A stretch of 53,223 bases of DNA from Maribacter sp. 4G9 (GCF_002742265.1 NZ_MDGL01000054.1:1-53223), one strand, 5' to 3'; positions 1 to 8,294 are shown, counted from the first letter of the stretch. Program-made: numbers and translations. Notes: a model not told the origin generated them from the letters alone.

Positions 1-143
1 TCGCAGCTGTGGCCGTGGCCGCATTTGGGGCACCTGTAGCCCCCGTCCCACTTTAGCCAGGCCAGATGCGACAGGCAGCTGTCCGTGTCCGGGAATTTCT
101 CCATAAAGTCGAAAAGGGACATGCTTTTGAATCTTTGCTCCAT
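1..143 (-). CDS. IS1595-family transposase, N-terminal fragment (cut by window edge)
   Basis: Only the first 47 complete codons are in the window; the reading frame is open at the left edge. The visible protein begins MEQRFKSMSLFDFMEKFPD, followed by a run rich in Leu and Trp (LSHLAWLKWDGGYRCPKCG) and the first half of a zinc ribbon (CPKCGHGHSC). This is the arrangement of the transposase zinc-ribbon domain that precedes the ISXO2-like DDE domain in IS1595-family elements, where it probably binds the element ends. A second in-frame ATG lies at 120-122. Whether the rest is intact cannot be seen. No terminal inverted repeat was recognised between the start codon and the neighbouring protease gene. 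Confidence 0.72.
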   Translation of the reverse strand, partial: MEQRFKSMSLFDFMEKFPDTDSCLSHLAWLKWDGGYRCPKCGHGHSC

Positions 144-226
144 GTTCTTGATGTTTGTTTCCCCGAATTTACTACTTCTATCGTTATTGATTAAGTACCT
201 AAGTCAATAAATTTTTATCGAATAGA

Positions 227-922
227 TTAATCCCTACTTCCAAAAACCTGAAGTCCCCAATAGACAAGGGTGGCCAAGGAACCAATAGCAGCTACCAAAT
301 AAGTCCTTGCCGCCCATTTCAAGGCATCTTCGGAACCTTTGTATTCAGACTGTGTGACCATATTCCTATTCTTGAGCCATGCTAGGGCACGGTTGCTCGC
401 ATCATATTCAACAGGTAGGGTAATAAAACTGAACAATGTAGCCATTCCCATCATGATCAATCCGGCTACCGCCACCCAATATCCAAAGCCAACCCCCGCA
501 GCGGCACCCAGTGCCAAGCCGCCAAAAACGACCCAAGTGGACATTCCGGAGGTAACACTCACCACAGGTACCAATTTGGAACGCATGGTCAACCACTCGT
601 AAGCTTGTGCATGCTGCACGGCATGGCCACATTCATGGGCAGCCACCGCTGCGGCAGCAGCGTTGCGTTGGCTGTACACGCCTTCACTAAGGTTTACTGT
701 TTTGTTCTTTGGATTGTAGTGGTCCGATAACATCCCCGGTGTGGACACTACCTTTACGTCACGGATACCATGATCCGCCAACATTTTTTCGGCAATCTCG
801 GCCCCACTCATACCATTTTGTAAATGGACTTTTGAATAATGCTTAAACTTACTCTTTAATCGGCTACTTACGAGCCAACTCACCAAAGCAATGGCACCGA
901 TTAATATATAATATCCCATCAT
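227..922 (-). CDS. Zinc metallopeptidase, YugP family (membrane protein)
   Basis: A 231-residue membrane-bound zinc protease of the YugP / Zn_peptidase_2 family; its substrates are not established. An N-terminal membrane segment (about residues 4-20) is followed by the catalytic motif HECGH at residues 96-100. Two more hydrophobic segments follow (about 129-168), and a Glu in the motif LPVEYDAS (residue 172) is the likely third zinc ligand. Length and layout match the family. The start is MMG, so either of two adjacent ATGs could be used. It is a single gene on the minus strand between the transposase fragment and alanine dehydrogenase, with no sign of an operon. Confidence 0.9.
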   Translation of the reverse strand: MMGYYILIGAIALVSWLVSSRLKSKFKHYSKVHLQNGMSGAEIAEKMLADHGIRDVKVVSTPGMLSDHYNPKNKTVNLSEGVYSQRNAAAAAVAAHECGHAVQHAQAYEWLTMRSKLVPVVSVTSGMSTWVVFGGLALGAAAGVGFGYWVAVAGLIMMGMATLFSFITLPVEYDASNRALAWLKNRNMVTQSEYKGSEDALKWAARTYLVAAIGSLATLVYWGLQVFGSRD

Positions 923-1065
923 AACGTTTCAATTTTTAGTTTCAATAAATATACAGAAGATTCCCTTTTGAATAAGAATCATTTATTAAAATCAAAAACC
1001 CCGCCAAACCCGTGATTATATGATTGCGGTCCGGTGGGGTTTCCAAAAACTGACAAAATGTACCG

Positions 1066-2166
1066 TTATGCGAACACTTCTTTCCAGCCAAAGGCCTCAA
1101 TAATTTCCTCGTAAACCACTTTGCCGGACACAATATTCAATCCCTTTTCCAAGGAAGCATCCTTTTTACAAGCTTCTTCCCAGCCCAAATTGGCCAGTTT
1201 TAGGGCATAGGGCAAGGTAACATTGGTCAAGGCCATGGTAGACGTGTAGGGTAAGGCCCCGGGCATGTTCGCTACCGAGTAATGTACTACGTCATCAATA
1301 ATATATATGGGGTCTTCATGCGTTGTGGGCCTTGTAGTTTCCACACATCCGCCTTGGTCTACCGCCACATCCACGATCACGGTCCCGGGTCTCATGTCCT
1401 TCAACATATCCCTTGTGATCAAGTTTGGGGCTTTCGCTCCTTTTAAAAGAACCCCGCCAATGATCAAATCATGGGTCTTAATATGTTTTCTAATATTGAA
1501 TTCGTTCGAAAACTCTGTTACCACGTGTGGCGGCATGACATCGTTCACGTAACGCAAACGCTTCATATTGATATCCAAAATGGTTACGTGGGCACCCAGA
1601 CCGGCTGCCATTTTAGCAGCTTGTATCCCAACGACACCGGCTCCAAGGACCAACACCCTACCAGGGGCCACACCGGGAACGCCTCCTAAAAGTACGCCTC
1701 GCCCCTTAACCGGTTTCTCCAAATATTTGGCGCCCTGTTGAATGGCCATTCTACCCGCCACCTCTGACATCGGTGTCAACAAAGGCAAGGTTCCATCTTC
1801 GTCCTCCACAGTTTCATAGGCAATGCAAATAGCTTTTTGTTTGATCATGGCTTTTGTCAACGCTTCGCTGGAAGCAAAATGGAAATAGGTGAACAAAATC
1901 TGCCCCTCCTGAATCAGTTCATACTCTTCTTCTATGGGTTCCTTGACCTTTACGATCATCTCGCTCATGGCATATACTTGCCCAATAGTATCCAAAATGA
2001 CGGCCCCGGCCTGTTGATAATCCTTGTTGAAAAATCCGCTTCCTTCCCCTGCTCCGGACTGTACATACACGGTATGGTCGTTCTTTACCAATTCAAAAAC
2101 CCCGGCCGGTGTCATACCAACCCTGCTTTCATTGTTTTTAATCTCTTTTGGAATACCCACTATCAT
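1066..2166 (-). CDS. ald: Alanine dehydrogenase
   Basis: Catalyses the reversible NAD-dependent deamination of L-alanine to pyruvate and ammonia in the cytoplasm. The protein opens with MIVGIPKEIKNNESRVGMTP, the family N-terminus. Conserved Lys (MIVKVKEP, about residue 75) and His (TYFHFASS, about 96) match the catalytic pair. The Rossmann motif LVLGAGVVG lies at about 172-180 with the acidic strand end TILDIN after it. The start chosen is the ATG at 2166, giving 366 residues. A TTG three codons upstream would also be in frame, but the family normally begins at MIVGIPKE. It is monocistronic, with about 380 bp of upstream non-coding DNA. Confidence 0.95.
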   Translation of the reverse strand: MIVGIPKEIKNNESRVGMTPAGVFELVKNDHTVYVQSGAGEGSGFFNKDYQQAGAVILDTIGQVYAMSEMIVKVKEPIEEEYELIQEGQILFTYFHFASSEALTKAMIKQKAICIAYETVEDEDGTLPLLTPMSEVAGRMAIQQGAKYLEKPVKGRGVLLGGVPGVAPGRVLVLGAGVVGIQAAKMAAGLGAHVTILDINMKRLRYVNDVMPPHVVTEFSNEFNIRKHIKTHDLIIGGVLLKGAKAPNLITRDMLKDMRPGTVIVDVAVDQGGCVETTRPTTHEDPIYIIDDVVHYSVANMPGALPYTSTMALTNVTLPYALKLANLGWEEACKKDASLEKGLNIVSGKVVYEEIIEAFGWKEVFA

Positions 2167-2175
2167 AATGGTCAA

Positions 2176-2546
2176 TTTTTAAATTATGGGGTAAAGGTGC
2201 GATAATTTTAATTTTTAAGGAATAAATATTCGATAAAAGGAGGGGTTAATCCAATTAAAGTTCATTTTTTTTATATAATATCCCCATTAAATTTAGGGGT
2301 CTATATAAAAATAACTTATTTTAAAACGAAATACCCCCTCATCCAATAGAAAGATTGAAGAAGGTGGGATATTAAAAAATCTGATGGAACCTAGTTGGTT
2401 ATATCGTGTTGTCTCCGCAAAGGAAGTCGAGAGGTGACCCGAGATTTCGAATATTAAATAGGGTCTCGAATTGAAGTTTATCTGGAGCGAAGTCGAAAGA
2501 CTCGACCTGACAAAGAAATAATACAATTCGCCCTGCTTAAAGCGCG
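2176..2546. other. Non-coding spacer between leuS and ald with repeat-like sequence
   Basis: No convincing gene. The right half contains imperfect, self-complementary runs built on GTCGAGA / TCTCGA and on GAGCGAAGTCGAAAGACTCGAC (about 2418-2513). These resemble the TTCGACTCCGCTCAG-type repeat found inside leuS at 3936-3977. The left half, next to ald, is AT-rich and probably holds the ald promoter. I see no clear rho-independent terminator for leuS. Confidence 0.5.
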
Positions 2547-5500
2547 CTACCCTACGATGTTTACAATTTTACCGGGAACCACAATGACCTTTTTGGGTGT
2601 TCTTCCCTGTAATTGTTGTTGGGTTTTTTCATGGGCCATCACGGCAGCTTCAATTTCCTCTTTGGTCATGTCCATAGGCAGTTCCAATGTAAAACGCATT
2701 TTACCATTAAAGGAAACAGGATACTCCTTGCTGCTTTCTACCAGGTACTTTTCCTCAAACTTGGGAAAAGAAGCCGTAGCAATGGATGTGGTATGCCCCA
2801 ATTTCTCCCAAAGCTCCTCCGCGATATGCGGGGCATAAGGTGAAACCAAAATAGCCAAAGGTTCCAAAATGGCCCTACTATTACATTTTTGCGCGGAAAG
2901 TTCGTTGACACAGATCATAAACGTAGAAACCGAAGTATTAAAACTGAAGTTTTCGATATCCTCCTCTACTTTTTTGATGGTCTTGTGCAAAGTCTTGAAA
3001 GCCTCCCCCGACCCCTCCTTCGGAGGGGCGTCCGACACGTAGAATTCTCCGTTTGGACCGGAGTGATATAGCCTCCAAAGTTTTTTCAAGAAGGAATGCA
3101 CCCCTGTAATACCGGCCGTGTTCCAAGGTTTGGATTGCTCCAAGGGGCCCAGAAACATTTCGTACAACCGTAGACTGTCCGCCCCATATTCCTCACAAAT
3201 GGCATCGGGGTTGACGACATTGTATTTTGATTTGGACATTTTTTCAACCTCACGATAAACTTTTCCCAGAGTTTCTTTGGTCATTTTTTCGTTCGGTATA
3301 ATATTATCACCATCAAAATAGTGTGCGCTTCCAATTTCCGACAACCTAGGGTCATCTATTAAATCTAAAAACCTAAATTCATTTTTAAGATTAACAAAGT
3401 CAACACTTATTTGAGTCGATTTAAAGGCCTTATAATATCTATCATATTCACTAACATCAGGATTAAAATCTTGGTGATAGCTCAGTCTTTCATTCAAGAA
3501 AGACGATAACTTTTTAGGTAGTTGACCTAACATACCCTCATTATTTTCTAGGCTTTCATATAATTCTTTGCTCACAATAATTTGGCAATGTCCACTTACA
3601 TCTTCATTACCATTTCTTAATCTTCCCTCAATAATATTTACAAAAGCACTTTCGCCAGTAATCATCCCTTGATTAATCAACTTTTTGGCAAACTCGTCCT
3701 TGGGTACCCAGCCTTTATCGAACATAAATTTTTGCCAAAACCGGGAATACAATAAATGCCCGGTAGCATGTTCGCTACCGCCAATATATAGATCCACATC
3801 CTGCCAATAGTTAATGGCCTCCTGGGAAAAAATTTCCTCATCATTATGTGGATCCATATAGCGATTGAAATACTGGGAACTTCCGGCCCAACCCGGCATG
3901 GTGTTCAATTCTAGAGCCCCTCCCTTAATTTCGCCACTTCGACCTACTTCGACTCCGCTCAGCACAGGCTGCTCAGTGTCCGAAATGGCCCTCTCAAACT
4001 CTTCTTCAGAGACTACTTTTCCTTCATCCCCATATTGCAGCCAATGCCATTCTTTGGCATTGCCCAATGGCGGCTCTCCGCTTTCCGTAGGCAGGTATTT
4101 GTCTACTTCGGGCAATTCCAAGGGCAAGAACTTTTCATCTAGCATCTGGGGCATACCATCCGCATCATAATAGACCGGGAAGGGTTCGCCCCAATAGCGT
4201 TGCCGGCTGAAAACCGCATCGCGCAAACGATAATTCACCTTTCCTTTTCCCTGTCCTATTTTTTCAAGTTCAAAAATGGCGCGTTTTACGGCTTTTTTGT
4301 AAGGTAGCCCGTTCAAGAAATCGGAATTGGCAATTACCGTATTATCCTTATCGGCAAAAGCTTCCTCCGAAATATCTACCCCTTCGAATATATTGGGAAT
4401 AGGAATACCAAAATGTTTCGCAAAATCGTAATCCCGTTGATCACCACAAGGAACGGACATCACCGCACCGGTACCATAACCCGCCAACACATAATCCCCG
4501 ATCCAAATGGGCACCCGCTCTTTGGTGAAGGGATGCTCAGCATAGGCACCCGTAAAGGCCCCTGTGATGGTCTTAACATCTGCCATACGATCTCGTTCGG
4601 AACGTTTCGCCGTGGCCTCTATGTAGGCCTCAACCTCATCCTTTTGTTCAGGGGTGGTGATTTTGGACACCAATTCATGCTCCGGTGCCAAGGTCATAAA
4701 AGAAACCCCGAAAATGGTATCGGGCCGGGTGGTGAAGACTTCAATGGTGTCCCCTCCCCAACCCTCCCCTGAGGGGAGGGAGTGTAAAGTCTGTTCAATA
4801 TTACGTATGACATCCTCTAGATTATTCAAAACTTCCTCATTGGAAAACCGAATGACCTTGAATCCTTTCTTTTGTTCCAATTCCAATGTCCTTTGGGCAT
4901 CTTTGTCAAGTTGATATTCATGGATTTTTCCATCGACTTCAATAATCAGGTTCTTTTCAAGAGATACAAAATCAACAATGTATCTATAGATAGGATGCTG
5001 TCTTCTAAATTTTAAATCCAATTTTTTAGTGCGAAGTGCTTGCCACAAAACATTCTCAGCCTCTGTTGGGTTTTTTCGCATTTCTTTGGCCCGCTCCAGC
5101 AAAACACCGATAATGGAAGAATCCCCAGTAAGTCTCGAATGCTCTCCCCCTCCAATGGAGGGGGCCGGGGGGAGGACTTTAAAAGTGACAGAAGCCCCTT
5201 CAGAGCGCCCGATCCAATTGGTCTGGGAATCTTTAAGTGGTTGCGGCCAATCGATTTTATCGAGTCCGTCCAACAAACGTTGGGCGTAAGCCGTAATACG
5301 CATACTCCACTGCGTCATTTTCTTCCGAATCACAGGATGGCCACCACGCTCGGAAACCCCGTTTACAATTTCATCATTGGCCAAAACAGTACCCAATGCC
5401 GGACACCAGTTCACTTCGGTATCCGCTAAATACGTAAGTCTATATTTTAAAAGTAAGGCCTGTTTTTCCTTGGATGAAAATGCATTCCATAACTCCGCCG

Positions 5501-6056
5501 TAATATTAGGGGTATCGTCATCACATACCGCATTTACTTTGGTGTTTCCCTCCTTCTCGAAAATCTGGATCAGACTGTCTATAGCCTCTGCCTTATCGGT
5601 ATCCATATTATACCAGGAATTGAACAATTGTATAAAAATCCATTGGGTCCATTTATAGTAACTTGGATCCGAGGTACGTACCTCCCGGCTCCAATCAAAA
5701 GAGAAACCCAACTGGTCCAACTGCCTTCTATAGGTCTTAATGTTGGCCTCTGTGGTAATGGCAGGGTGCTGTCCCGTTTGAATGGCATATTGCTCCGCCG
5801 GTAAACCAAAGGAATCATAGCCCTGTGGATGCAACACATTGAAACCCTTATGCCTTTTGTAACGGGCATAGATATCACTGGCAATATACCCTAACGGATG
5901 CCCCACATGTAGCCCTGCCCCCGAAGGATATGGGAACATGTCCAAGACATAGAATTTTTCCTTTTCGGAATCGTTGTCCGCCTTAAAGGTTTGGTTTTCC
6001 GCCCAATATTTTTGCCACTTGGCCTCAATTTCGTTGAAATTGTAATTCATCTTCAC
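2547..6056 (-). CDS. leuS: Leucyl-tRNA synthetase with in-frame DUF559 nuclease cassette and other insertions
   Basis: Charges tRNA-Leu with leucine and edits mischarged tRNA. The HIGH motif is HVGH (residues 50-53), KMSKS is at 939-943, the WAGSS motif at about 723-727, the editing-site motif TTRPDT at 442-447, and an anticodon-binding region occupies about 1010-1110. At 1169 residues it is about 200 longer than I expect for the family. The excess sits in discrete places: a DUF559 nuclease domain (about 317-424) with palindrome-encoded flanks in a beta-hairpin loop just before TTRPDT; a palindrome-encoded stretch at about 694-707; an atypical AT-rich leucine-specific region at about 804-930; and a palindrome-encoded stretch at about 1008-1019. 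All are in frame and every catalytic motif is intact, so the enzyme is probably functional. The second Met (residue 3, MNYNFNEIEAKW) may be the true start. A TATTTTTG -7 element lies at 6130-6137 on this strand. Confidence 0.96.
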   Translation of the reverse strand: MKMNYNFNEIEAKWQKYWAENQTFKADNDSEKEKFYVLDMFPYPSGAGLHVGHPLGYIASDIYARYKRHKGFNVLHPQGYDSFGLPAEQYAIQTGQHPAITTEANIKTYRRQLDQLGFSFDWSREVRTSDPSYYKWTQWIFIQLFNSWYNMDTDKAEAIDSLIQIFEKEGNTKVNAVCDDDTPNITAELWNAFSSKEKQALLLKYRLTYLADTEVNWCPALGTVLANDEIVNGVSERGGHPVIRKKMTQWSMRITAYAQRLLDGLDKIDWPQPLKDSQTNWIGRSEGASVTFKVLPPAPSIGGGEHSRLTGDSSIIGVLLERAKEMRKNPTEAENVLWQALRTKKLDLKFRRQHPIYRYIVDFVSLEKNLIIEVDGKIHEYQLDKDAQRTLELEQKKGFKVIRFSNEEVLNNLEDVIRNIEQTLHSLPSGEGWGGDTIEVFTTRPDTIFGVSFMTLAPEHELVSKITTPEQKDEVEAYIEATAKRSERDRMADVKTITGAFTGAYAEHPFTKERVPIWIGDYVLAGYGTGAVMSVPCGDQRDYDFAKHFGIPIPNIFEGVDISEEAFADKDNTVIANSDFLNGLPYKKAVKRAIFELEKIGQGKGKVNYRLRDAVFSRQRYWGEPFPVYYDADGMPQMLDEKFLPLELPEVDKYLPTESGEPPLGNAKEWHWLQYGDEGKVVSEEEFERAISDTEQPVLSGVEVGRSGEIKGGALELNTMPGWAGSSQYFNRYMDPHNDEEIFSQEAINYWQDVDLYIGGSEHATGHLLYSRFWQKFMFDKGWVPKDEFAKKLINQGMITGESAFVNIIEGRLRNGNEDVSGHCQIIVSKELYESLENNEGMLGQLPKKLSSFLNERLSYHQDFNPDVSEYDRYYKAFKSTQISVDFVNLKNEFRFLDLIDDPRLSEIGSAHYFDGDNIIPNEKMTKETLGKVYREVEKMSKSKYNVVNPDAICEEYGADSLRLYEMFLGPLEQSKPWNTAGITGVHSFLKKLWRLYHSGPNGEFYVSDAPPKEGSGEAFKTLHKTIKKVEEDIENFSFNTSVSTFMICVNELSAQKCNSRAILEPLAILVSPYAPHIAEELWEKLGHTTSIATASFPKFEEKYLVESSKEYPVSFNGKMRFTLELPMDMTKEEIEAAVMAHEKTQQQLQGRTPKKVIVVPGKIVNIVG
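3000..3035 (-). repeat. Solo GC-rich palindrome read in frame within leuS
   Basis: On the plus strand CCCCTCC (3012-3018), loop TTC, GGAGGGG (3022-3028) forms a perfect 7-bp hairpin. It is preceded by a C-rich tail (CCTCCCCCGA). The same tail plus hairpin architecture forms each end of the DUF559 cassette at 4749-5177. Here it stands alone and encodes SDAPPKEGSGEA in LeuRS, in a loop that is short in the family as I recall it. It is probably a solo copy of the cassette-end repeat. Confidence 0.75.
3267..3647 (-). other. Atypical AT-rich leucine-specific domain segment of leuS
   Basis: This encodes residues about 804-930, between INQGMITGESAFV and REVEKMSKS. In related flavobacterial LeuRS, as I recall, this stretch is shorter and reads like a conserved domain ending AEFILEDGKYICG. 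Here the sequence is different (for example KKLSSFLNERLSYHQDF and FVNLKNEFRFLDLIDDPR), about 40 residues longer, and clearly richer in A and T than the rest of the gene. The ends are in frame and the KMSKS loop is intact. It may be a horizontally replaced or rapidly diverged leucine-specific domain. Confidence 0.5.
3936..3977 (-). repeat. TTCGACTCCGCTCAG-type repeat read in frame within leuS
   Basis: The plus strand contains CTTCGACTCCGCTCAG followed by CACAGGCTGCTCAG, a repeat type I recognise from flavobacterial spacers. Here it is inside a gene, encoding TEQPVLSGVEVGRS in LeuRS just before LELNTMPGWAGSS. The encoded residues interrupt a short acidic loop that normally links the zinc-finger-like region to the catalytic core. 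Related sequence lies in the spacer at about 2488-2513. Confidence 0.65.
4749..5177 (-). mobile_element. DUF559 nuclease cassette with terminal inverted repeats, inserted in leuS
   Basis: The 429-bp segment is exactly 143 codons. The left end (4749-4784) starts GTCCCCTCCCC and contains the perfect hairpin CCCTCCCC-TGA-GGGGAGGG (4762-4780). The right end (5141-5177), read on the other strand, starts GTCCTCCCCCC and contains CCCCCTCC-ATT-GGAGGGGG (5146-5164). The two ends are therefore imperfect inverted repeats of about 36 bp. Between them lies a DUF559 domain: the N-terminal helix with NPTEAENVLWQALR, then FRRQHPI, YIVDF, IIEVDGKIHE and GFKVIRFSNEEV. The acidic residues D362 (YIVDF), E373 and D375 (IIEVDG) match a PD-(D/E)XK / Vsr-type active site, so nuclease activity is plausible. 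There is no stop codon, intein or intron signature; the cassette is translated as part of LeuRS. Confidence 0.82.
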
Positions 6057-6147
6057 AGTACTAAAAGTTTGACCCGTATTGATTTTATTTAGTAAAAATA
6101 TCCTACTAGGCTAGAATTTCGTTAGGGCACAAAAATAGGCCTATTCG

Positions 6148-8118
6148 ATGAAAGTTGAAAAGATATTGATGAATTACACCTTACCTCTCATACAACCAAA
6201 AAATGAATACTTTCTATACCAAAACCGTATCTTTATTCCTGTGAATACAGCAGGTCCCAAATACTTTCTTTGCTTTCTCCTCCTCCTGGTTTTGGCCTCA
6301 TTGGAAGGAAGGGCCCAGCTAGGATTTTGTACAGGTAATTCCGGAGACCCTATTTTTACGGAGAATTTTGGGTCCGGTACCACGGATGGCCCTGCACTTC
6401 CACCCGGCACCACAACCTATAATTTCACCACTGGGACTCCCAATGACGGGGACTATACCATTTCCAGTACTACCAATTATTTTGATTGGCAAAACGTGGA
6501 CGACAATACCCCAGGCGACACAAATGGAAAAATGTTCATAGTGAACGCAAGTTTTACGGCCGGGGAGTTTTACCAGCGTGCCGTTACGGGTCTGTGCGAA
6601 AATACCACCTATGAGTTTTCATCTTGGTTGATAAACCTTTTACCTGCTAATTCTTGTGAAAGCAACGGTATCCCAATAAACGTACGGTTTCAGATATGGG
6701 ACGAGACGGACACAAATCTTCTGGCGCAGGGCGATACGGGCAACATACCGGCCAGAGCGTCCGCTAACTGGGAGCAATATGCCCTTGTATTTCAAACTCT
6801 TCCGGGACAGACTTCCGTCATCCTAAAAATGCGAAACAATAGCAATGGCGGTTGCGGCAACGATCTCGCCATCGATGATATCGTATTTAAGTCCTGTGGC
6901 GATTCCGTTACGGTCAATACAGACTTGGGTGAGGATAACCTAATAAGCTGCGAAAATCAAGGATCGGTTTCTGCTACTTTGGTGGCAACCCCAGACAATT
7001 CCATTTTTTCCACCCATGCCTACCAGTGGCAGGCAAGTACGGACAATCAAAATTGGACCAACATACCAGGTGAGAACACCAATACCTTTACGACCCCAAT
7101 GTTGAATACAACAAGTTTTTACCGGGTAAAGGTGGCAGAGGACCCCGTTAATGTCTCCAATGACCTTTGTAATGTACTATCCGATGTGTTCGAAATCAAT
7201 ATCGTACCCATCCCGCCGCCACCCATAAGCAATGGTGATGTATCCGTATGCGTGAATGAAACCGCCACTTTAAACGTGGATAGTGCTGATATTTATAGCG
7301 TAAATTGGTATGATTCCCCAACCGGGGGAAACCTGCTTTTGGAAAACAGTAGGGAGTTTTCCCCTACCGAAGCAGGCACGTACTATGCAGAAGCAAATTC
7401 CAATGAGGTTGATTGTCCGTCAGACACCAGAACGGCCATCACCTTAACCTTTAATCCGTTACCCCAGGTTTTTGACAGCATTGTAACTTTTTGCGAGGGA
7501 GATACGGCACTTTTGTCGGCTGAAATCGACAATGTCAGCTATACCTGGAGTACCGGGGAGGTTACACGGGATATTACGGTGGGCACTCCCGGAGAGTATT
7601 CCGTAACCGTAACGAATGCGAACGGATGTTCCAGTACAAGAACAATTGTTTTGGAACAGATAGATGCACCTCGATTGGATTCGGTTAGGACCAACGGGCG
7701 ATCTATTATCATAACGACCCAGAACGCAGGGGACTTTGAATTTTCCTTGGATGGTACCAATTTTCAGGACAGTCCTATTTTTGAAGCTGTTCTAGGAGGA
7801 ATGTATACTATTTATATTCGGGACAAGACCAACTGCGGCATCATCACGACCGATTTCCTTCATATTGTAGTCCCCAATTTTTTCACACCAAACGGGGACA
7901 CAACCAATGACGTTCTAATTCCGGAAGGAATAGCATCCTTTAGCGAGGTTGAACTTTCCATTTACAACCGATATGGCAAACTATTGAAATATGGAAAAGG
8001 GGAGAATGCTTCTTGGGACGGCACCTTTTTGGGTGCCCCTATGCCGGAGTCCGATTATTGGTACCGCCTACAATTGGATACTTTGGTGCGCAAGGGGCAT
8101 TTTACCTTGAAGCGATGA
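6148..8118 (+). CDS. Secreted protein with Ig-like repeats and type B T9SS C-terminal sorting domain
   Basis: A 656-residue exported protein. A hydrophobic stretch ending LASLEGRAQ (about 38-57) is a signal peptide. An in-frame GTG at 6241 (residue 32) would give a normal-length signal and may be the true start, because ATG starts at 6148 or 6169 leave an unusually long N-terminus. The mature part begins with a Cys-containing beta-sandwich region (about 60-250), followed by Ig/PKD-like modules (about 260-560) with SVCVNETATLNV and VTFCEGDTALLSA repeats. The C-terminal 83 residues (VVPNFFTPNGDTTND to the end) are the gliding-motility-associated / type B T9SS sorting domain, so the protein should cross the outer membrane through T9SS and stay on or near the surface. 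Its ligand is unknown. Confidence 0.88.
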   Translation: MKVEKILMNYTLPLIQPKNEYFLYQNRIFIPVNTAGPKYFLCFLLLLVLASLEGRAQLGFCTGNSGDPIFTENFGSGTTDGPALPPGTTTYNFTTGTPNDGDYTISSTTNYFDWQNVDDNTPGDTNGKMFIVNASFTAGEFYQRAVTGLCENTTYEFSSWLINLLPANSCESNGIPINVRFQIWDETDTNLLAQGDTGNIPARASANWEQYALVFQTLPGQTSVILKMRNNSNGGCGNDLAIDDIVFKSCGDSVTVNTDLGEDNLISCENQGSVSATLVATPDNSIFSTHAYQWQASTDNQNWTNIPGENTNTFTTPMLNTTSFYRVKVAEDPVNVSNDLCNVLSDVFEINIVPIPPPPISNGDVSVCVNETATLNVDSADIYSVNWYDSPTGGNLLLENSREFSPTEAGTYYAEANSNEVDCPSDTRTAITLTFNPLPQVFDSIVTFCEGDTALLSAEIDNVSYTWSTGEVTRDITVGTPGEYSVTVTNANGCSSTRTIVLEQIDAPRLDSVRTNGRSIIITTQNAGDFEFSLDGTNFQDSPIFEAVLGGMYTIYIRDKTNCGIITTDFLHIVVPNFFTPNGDTTNDVLIPEGIASFSEVELSIYNRYGKLLKYGKGENASWDGTFLGAPMPESDYWYRLQLDTLVRKGHFTLKR

Positions 8119-8294
8119 TAGTTTTTGGTTTTGTGATTCATTGTATCCGTTCGTTTTATTTTTTTCTATTGGTCATGCCCCGACTGTGCTCGGCACAGGA
8201 ATATAATTCCCTATGCAACTTCTAGTTGCGTATCACGATTTGTTATGGCTCATGTCACATTACTTTTCTATTTTTACATCACTATTGGTTATTT

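Noticed and set aside
408-632. ORF over the YugP-like protease gene
   Set aside because: Same-strand, other-frame shadow of a well-supported gene.
2293-2526. 77-codon ORF in the ald-leuS spacer
   Set aside because: Low-complexity, no homologous pattern, lies over repeat-like DNA and the ald upstream region.
4749-5177. Intein in LeuRS
   Set aside because: No Cys/Ser at the junction, no splicing blocks (TxxH, HN), and the borders are palindromic DNA repeats; the nuclease is DUF559, not LAGLIDADG.
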